Origin: an uncultured Porphyromonadaceae bacterium
GTDB lineage: Bacteria > Bacteroidota > Bacteroidia > Bacteroidales > Muribaculaceae
DNA length: 7,514 nucleotides
Assembly (NCBI GenBank): GCA_905193995.1
Contig: CAJJQT010000091.1
Span: 1 to 7,514 of the forward strand
Reading direction: 5' to 3'
The position numbers were made by a program, and so were the translations under genes. The notes below the pieces were generated by a model, which searched no databases, was not told the origin of the DNA, and saw only the letters and a program-made list of their open reading frames with translations. Positions 5,153 through 7,514 of the stretch are shown here, piece after piece (position 1 is the stretch's first letter; each line of letters opens with the position of its first letter).

Positions 5153-5196
5153 AAAAACTAATTCAAAATTTGTACTTCTTTCTGCTGTTGCTTTGA
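5149..5196 (+). CDS. 15-codon hydrophobic micro-ORF (leader peptide or 5' remnant of a decayed exported-protein gene)
   Basis: The ATG at 5149 is preceded by an A-rich leader (TAAAAATCTAATCC) typical of real gene starts in this group. It encodes MKKLIQNLYFFLLLL before TGA, with two further stop codons (TAA TAA) immediately after it. The peptide looks like the first half of a signal peptide: two Lys, then a hydrophobic run. After a one-base shift the frame continues for about 35 codons (FDNNTPAPVKSC and onward) to TAG near 5304, which would suit a frameshifted gene remnant. The alternative is a translated leader peptide rich in Leu and Phe within the folded region at 5076-5152. I cannot choose between these, and I do not recognise the parent gene. 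Confidence 0.35.
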   Translation: MKKLIQNLYFFLLLL

Positions 5197-5336
5197 TAAT
5201 AATACGCCTGCGCCCGTCAAAAGTTGCGCCAGGGGCCATCGGGGGGCCTATTTTAGCAATATTTCACCAAGAGCAGTAAGGATTGTTAACAAATAGCGCG
5301 GTTTGTCGGCATTTTCGGCCTATTTGTCTATAAAAG

Positions 5337-5367
5337 TTGCACAGAACGGCCGGTGTGCATAACTTTG
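5337..5367 (+). promoter_or_regulatory. Promoter of the large outer-membrane beta-barrel gene
   Basis: TAACTTTG at 5360-5367 is a perfect TAnnTTTG -7 box. TTG at 5337-5339 lies 20 bp upstream as the -33 element. The predicted start near 5373 leaves a leader of about 26 nt before the ATG at 5399. This shows the gene can be transcribed independently of the upstream barrel gene. Confidence 0.7.
5338..5359. promoter_or_regulatory. Inverted repeat filling the -33/-7 spacer (candidate operator)
   Basis: TGCACA (5338-5343) and TGTGCA (5354-5359) are exact reverse complements separated by 10 bp. The element fits almost exactly between the -33 and -7 boxes, where a bound dimer would interfere with polymerase or alter the spacer. 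The regulator is unknown, and six-base arms could occur by chance. Confidence 0.35.
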
Positions 5368-5398
5368 CAGCGTGATTAGCAAGCAACCGAAATATCTG

Positions 5399-7514
5399 AT
5401 GAAAACTCTGACCCTGCTGTTGGCTCTGCTTGCCGGGAGCCTCGCCGCCCCGGCTTACACCGTGAAGGGCACCGTCACCGACACCGGGGGCGAATCGCTG
5501 CCCAGCGCATCGGTGCGCCTGCTTGCGGCGGCAGACAGCGTCGTGGTCAACGGCACCGTCTCGTCGGCCGAAGGCTTATTCAGTTTTCCGAATGTCAAAT
5601 CGGGCAAATACATCGTCGAGGTGAGCTATGTGGGCTTTGCCACCCAGGCCCGCGACATTCAGGTCAAGGGGGCTTCGCTGACCCTGGAGCCTTTCCGCAT
5701 GGCCGACGACGCCATAATGCTGCGGGAAACCACCGTAGTCGGCATAAAGACGCCGGTCACCGTCAAGGAGGACACTATCGAGTTCAACGCCGACTCATAC
5801 CGGACGGCGCCCAACGCCGTGGTCGAGGACCTGCTCAAGCGTCTGCCCGGTGTCGAAGTCGGCTCCGACGGCTCCATCACTGCCAACGGGCAGACCGTGA
5901 CCAAGATACTGATCGACGGGAAGGAATTCTTCAGCGACGACCCGACCGTGGCCTCGCGCAACCTGCCCGTCGGGATGGTCGACCGCCTGCAGGTGGTCAA
6001 CCGCAAGAGCGACCTGGCCCGCATCACGGGCGTCGACGACGGCGAGGACGAGACAGTCATCAACCTCACCGTCAAGAAAGGCATGCGGAACGGCTGGTTC
6101 GGTACCGTCGAGGGCGGCTACGGCTCGGACGACCGCTACAAGGCGCAGTTCAACATCAACCGCTTCTGGAACGGCAACCAGATCACCTTCATCGGCGCGG
6201 CCAACAACGTCAACGATCTGAGCTTCAACGACGGCACCGCCTCGCGCTTCCGCCGGTTCGGCGGAGAGAACGGCGTGACGACGTCGCAGGCCCTGGGCGT
6301 GAACTTCAACGTAGGGCGCGGCGAGATACTCAGGGTGGGCGGCGACATCATGTACTCGCGCAGCGACCGCGACACGCGGCAGGAATCCACGCGGCAGTAT
6401 CTGCTCGAAAACTCCAGCCTGTACACGTCGACGGGGAAGATCGCCCGCGACCTGGGCAACAACTACCGGGCCGACTTCCGCGTGCAGTGGAAGCCCGACT
6501 CGCTCAATACCGTCGACTTCCGTCCGCGGTTCAGCTACAACCACAACAATTCGTGGTCGCGCGACTCCACGCTCACTTCGGCGGGAGCCGACGGCCTGGA
6601 TCCGATCTCGCGCTCGGTCAACCGCTCGTCGGCCCGCGGCGACTCGTGGGAGGCATCGGGTTCGCTGATCTACAACCACCGCTTTCGCGCGCGCCGCGGC
6701 CGCTCGCTGTCGCTCTTCGTCAACTACCGCTACAGCAATGTCGAGGAGCAGAGCGACACCTACTCGTGGAACCAGTTCTACAACTATAACGATTCGGTCG
6801 ACCTCTACGACCAGTTCTCGACGTCGCGGACGCTGACCAACAACGTATCGGCGCGGCTGAGCTGGACGGAGCCTCTGGGTGATCCGTCGCGCGGCAACTT
6901 CCTCACGGTCGCCTATCGCTTCCAGTACCGCTGGAACGACGCCGACAAGCTCGTATATGACCATCCGGTCTCGTTCCCCGACGGCTGGGACGGCCCGGCC
7001 GTGGTCGACCCCTCGCTGGTGTTCAGCGACGACCTCTCGAATCAGTTCCGCAACGAATACATGAATCAGGACATACGGGCGGGCTTCAAGCACGTGTCGC
7101 GGAGCCAGACCGTCGACGTGGGCCTGTCGCTGGTGCCCCAGAGTTCGAAATCGACCGACCTGATCAACTCGGCGCGCAACATCCCGCGCCGCGACGTCCT
7201 CAACTTCGCGCCCTACCTGCGCTACCGCTGGAAGCCGTCGAAGAGCCAGGGCATGCAGGTCGACTACATGGGCCGTTCGTCGCAGCCCTCGATGACGCAG
7301 CTGCAGCCTGTGGCTGACGTAAGCGACCCCCTCAACATCGTCATAGGCAATCCGGATCTCGACCCGACGTTCACGCACAACGTGCGTGTGCGCTACAACA
7401 ACTTCTCGGCCGAGGCACAGCGCTCCGTCATGGCGATGCTCGATGCGCGGGTGGTGCAGAACTCCATCGTATCGAAGACTACATTCGACCCGGGAACGGG
7501 CGGCCGCACGACCA
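5399..7514 (+). CDS. Outer-membrane beta-barrel protein, TonB-receptor-like (C-terminus beyond the window)
   Basis: The 705 visible residues begin with a signal peptide (MKTLTLLLALLAGSLAAPA, 1-19). A carboxypeptidase-regulatory-like domain follows at about 20-98 (YTVKGTVTDTGGESLPSASV, then GLFSFPNVKSGKY and VSYVGFATQ). A plug-like region lies at about 108-225: TTVVGIKTPVTVKEDTIEFN (111-130), EDLLKRLPGVEV (143-154), a KILIDGKEFF stretch (169-178) and VDRLQVVNRKSDL (194-206). From about 228 it is a beta-barrel with alternating strands and Asn/Arg/Tyr-rich turns. This layout is the Bacteroidota outer_membrane_beta-barrel (OMP_b-brl_3) group, related to but distinct from SusC. Members are usually about 800-950 residues, so some 100-250 residues are missing at the right edge. 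The frame is open with no stop from 5399 to 7514. It probably acts in uptake or at the envelope; substrate unknown. The ATG at 5399 has its own promoter at 5337-5367. Confidence 0.92.
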   Translation, partial: MKTLTLLLALLAGSLAAPAYTVKGTVTDTGGESLPSASVRLLAAADSVVVNGTVSSAEGLFSFPNVKSGKYIVEVSYVGFATQARDIQVKGASLTLEPFRMADDAIMLRETTVVGIKTPVTVKEDTIEFNADSYRTAPNAVVEDLLKRLPGVEVGSDGSITANGQTVTKILIDGKEFFSDDPTVASRNLPVGMVDRLQVVNRKSDLARITGVDDGEDETVINLTVKKGMRNGWFGTVEGGYGSDDRYKAQFNINRFWNGNQITFIGAANNVNDLSFNDGTASRFRRFGGENGVTTSQALGVNFNVGRGEILRVGGDIMYSRSDRDTRQESTRQYLLENSSLYTSTGKIARDLGNNYRADFRVQWKPDSLNTVDFRPRFSYNHNNSWSRDSTLTSAGADGLDPISRSVNRSSARGDSWEASGSLIYNHRFRARRGRSLSLFVNYRYSNVEEQSDTYSWNQFYNYNDSVDLYDQFSTSRTLTNNVSARLSWTEPLGDPSRGNFLTVAYRFQYRWNDADKLVYDHPVSFPDGWDGPAVVDPSLVFSDDLSNQFRNEYMNQDIRAGFKHVSRSQTVDVGLSLVPQSSKSTDLINSARNIPRRDVLNFAPYLRYRWKPSKSQGMQVDYMGRSSQPSMTQLQPVADVSDPLNIVIGNPDLDPTFTHNVRVRYNNFSAEAQRSVMAMLDARVVQNSIVSKTTFDPGTGGRTT

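Larger units (their letters stand above)
5067..5398. other. 332-bp gap between the two outer-membrane genes
   Basis: This stretch contains the nested stem-loop at 5076-5152, a 15-codon hydrophobic micro-ORF at 5149-5196, and the promoter of the next gene at 5337-5367. In 5197-5336 I see no convincing gene: a short open frame runs from about 5194 to the TAG near 5304 without a start codon, and a weak GC-rich hairpin (GGCC arms around 5236) precedes TATTTTAG. The part up to about 5200 is AT-rich with an A-rich leader before an ATG, as expected of a gene start, which suggests a decayed gene or a leader element. Confidence 0.6.

Noticed and set aside
5225..5262. An intrinsic terminator at the GC-rich GGCC...GGCC stretch followed by TATTTTAG
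   Set aside because: The stem is only four to five pairs and the T-run is short; too weak to annotate.
5338..5359. A CRP/FNR-type binding site at the large barrel promoter
   Set aside because: The arms are oriented TGCACA...TGTGCA, not TGTGA...TCACA, so the motif does not fit that family.
2339..5360. A shared regulon suggested by GCAC...GTGC inverted repeats at both the ABC promoter and the large barrel promoter
   Set aside because: The half-site spacing differs (10 against 12 bp between GCAC and GTGC) and the flanking bases do not match, so a common regulator is not supported.
5795..7378. A 527-codon open frame on the minus strand, antisense to the large beta-barrel gene
   Set aside because: It is the mirror of a GC-rich coding frame: Val/Ala/Arg-rich, with no domain or export signal, while the plus frame shows a full signal peptide, plug and barrel.

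Overview
The window looks like chromosomal DNA from a GC-rich member of the Bacteroidota, probably order Bacteroidales (a Muribaculaceae-like gut bacterium is my guess, not proven). Four of the gene starts are preceded by the Bacteroidota-type -7 box TAnnTTTG, with a TTG-type -33 box 19-20 bp upstream, and there are no obvious Shine-Dalgarno sequences. The proteins are typical of the group: a carboxypeptidase-regulatory-like/plug/beta-barrel outer-membrane protein, a PorT-like small barrel, and a substrate-binding lipoprotein of the kind common in Bacteroidales. No rRNA, tRNA, CRISPR array, insertion sequence or phage structural gene is visible.

Layout. Positions 1-2349 (minus strand) hold a compact FecCD/BtuCD-type ABC importer operon, read from right to left: substrate-binding lipoprotein, permease (4-bp ATGA overlap), then ATPase (1-bp gap), which is cut by the window edge. 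It imports a metal chelate (cobalamin, haem or siderophore). The leader is too short for a cobalamin riboswitch. An imperfect inverted repeat overlaps the -7 box instead. Divergent from it, 2489-3800 (plus) is a two-gene operon: a helix-turn-helix/S24 (LexA/CI-like) regulator with an intact Ser-Lys dyad and an Ala-Gly site at LexA-like spacing, overlapped by 8 bp by ribonuclease HII, whose only possible canonical start is TTG. RNase HII carries a 15-bp tandem duplication immediately before its catalytic DEAGRG motif. A nested, probably bidirectional terminator separates it from the convergent gene.

3868-4224 (minus) is a small, AT-richer XRE/HipB-like regulator without a HipA-like partner beside it. 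Its promoter carries a perfect 12-bp inverted repeat whose arms bracket the -7 box, which suggests autorepression. 4404-5066 (plus) is a small exported outer-membrane beta-barrel. The 332-bp gap after it (5067-5398) holds a nested stem-loop, a 15-codon hydrophobic micro-ORF with a normal-looking start region, and the promoter of the last gene. From 5399 to the right edge runs a large outer-membrane beta-barrel (TonB-receptor-like) protein, truncated at its C-terminus.

How they fit together: the ABC importer would pass a substrate from periplasm to cytoplasm, and the two barrels act at the outer membrane, but nothing here proves they serve the same substrate. The most biologically suggestive points are the coupling of a possibly self-cleaving repressor to RNase HII, the orphan HipB-like regulator with its own operator, and the structured micro-ORF region at 5076-5196.
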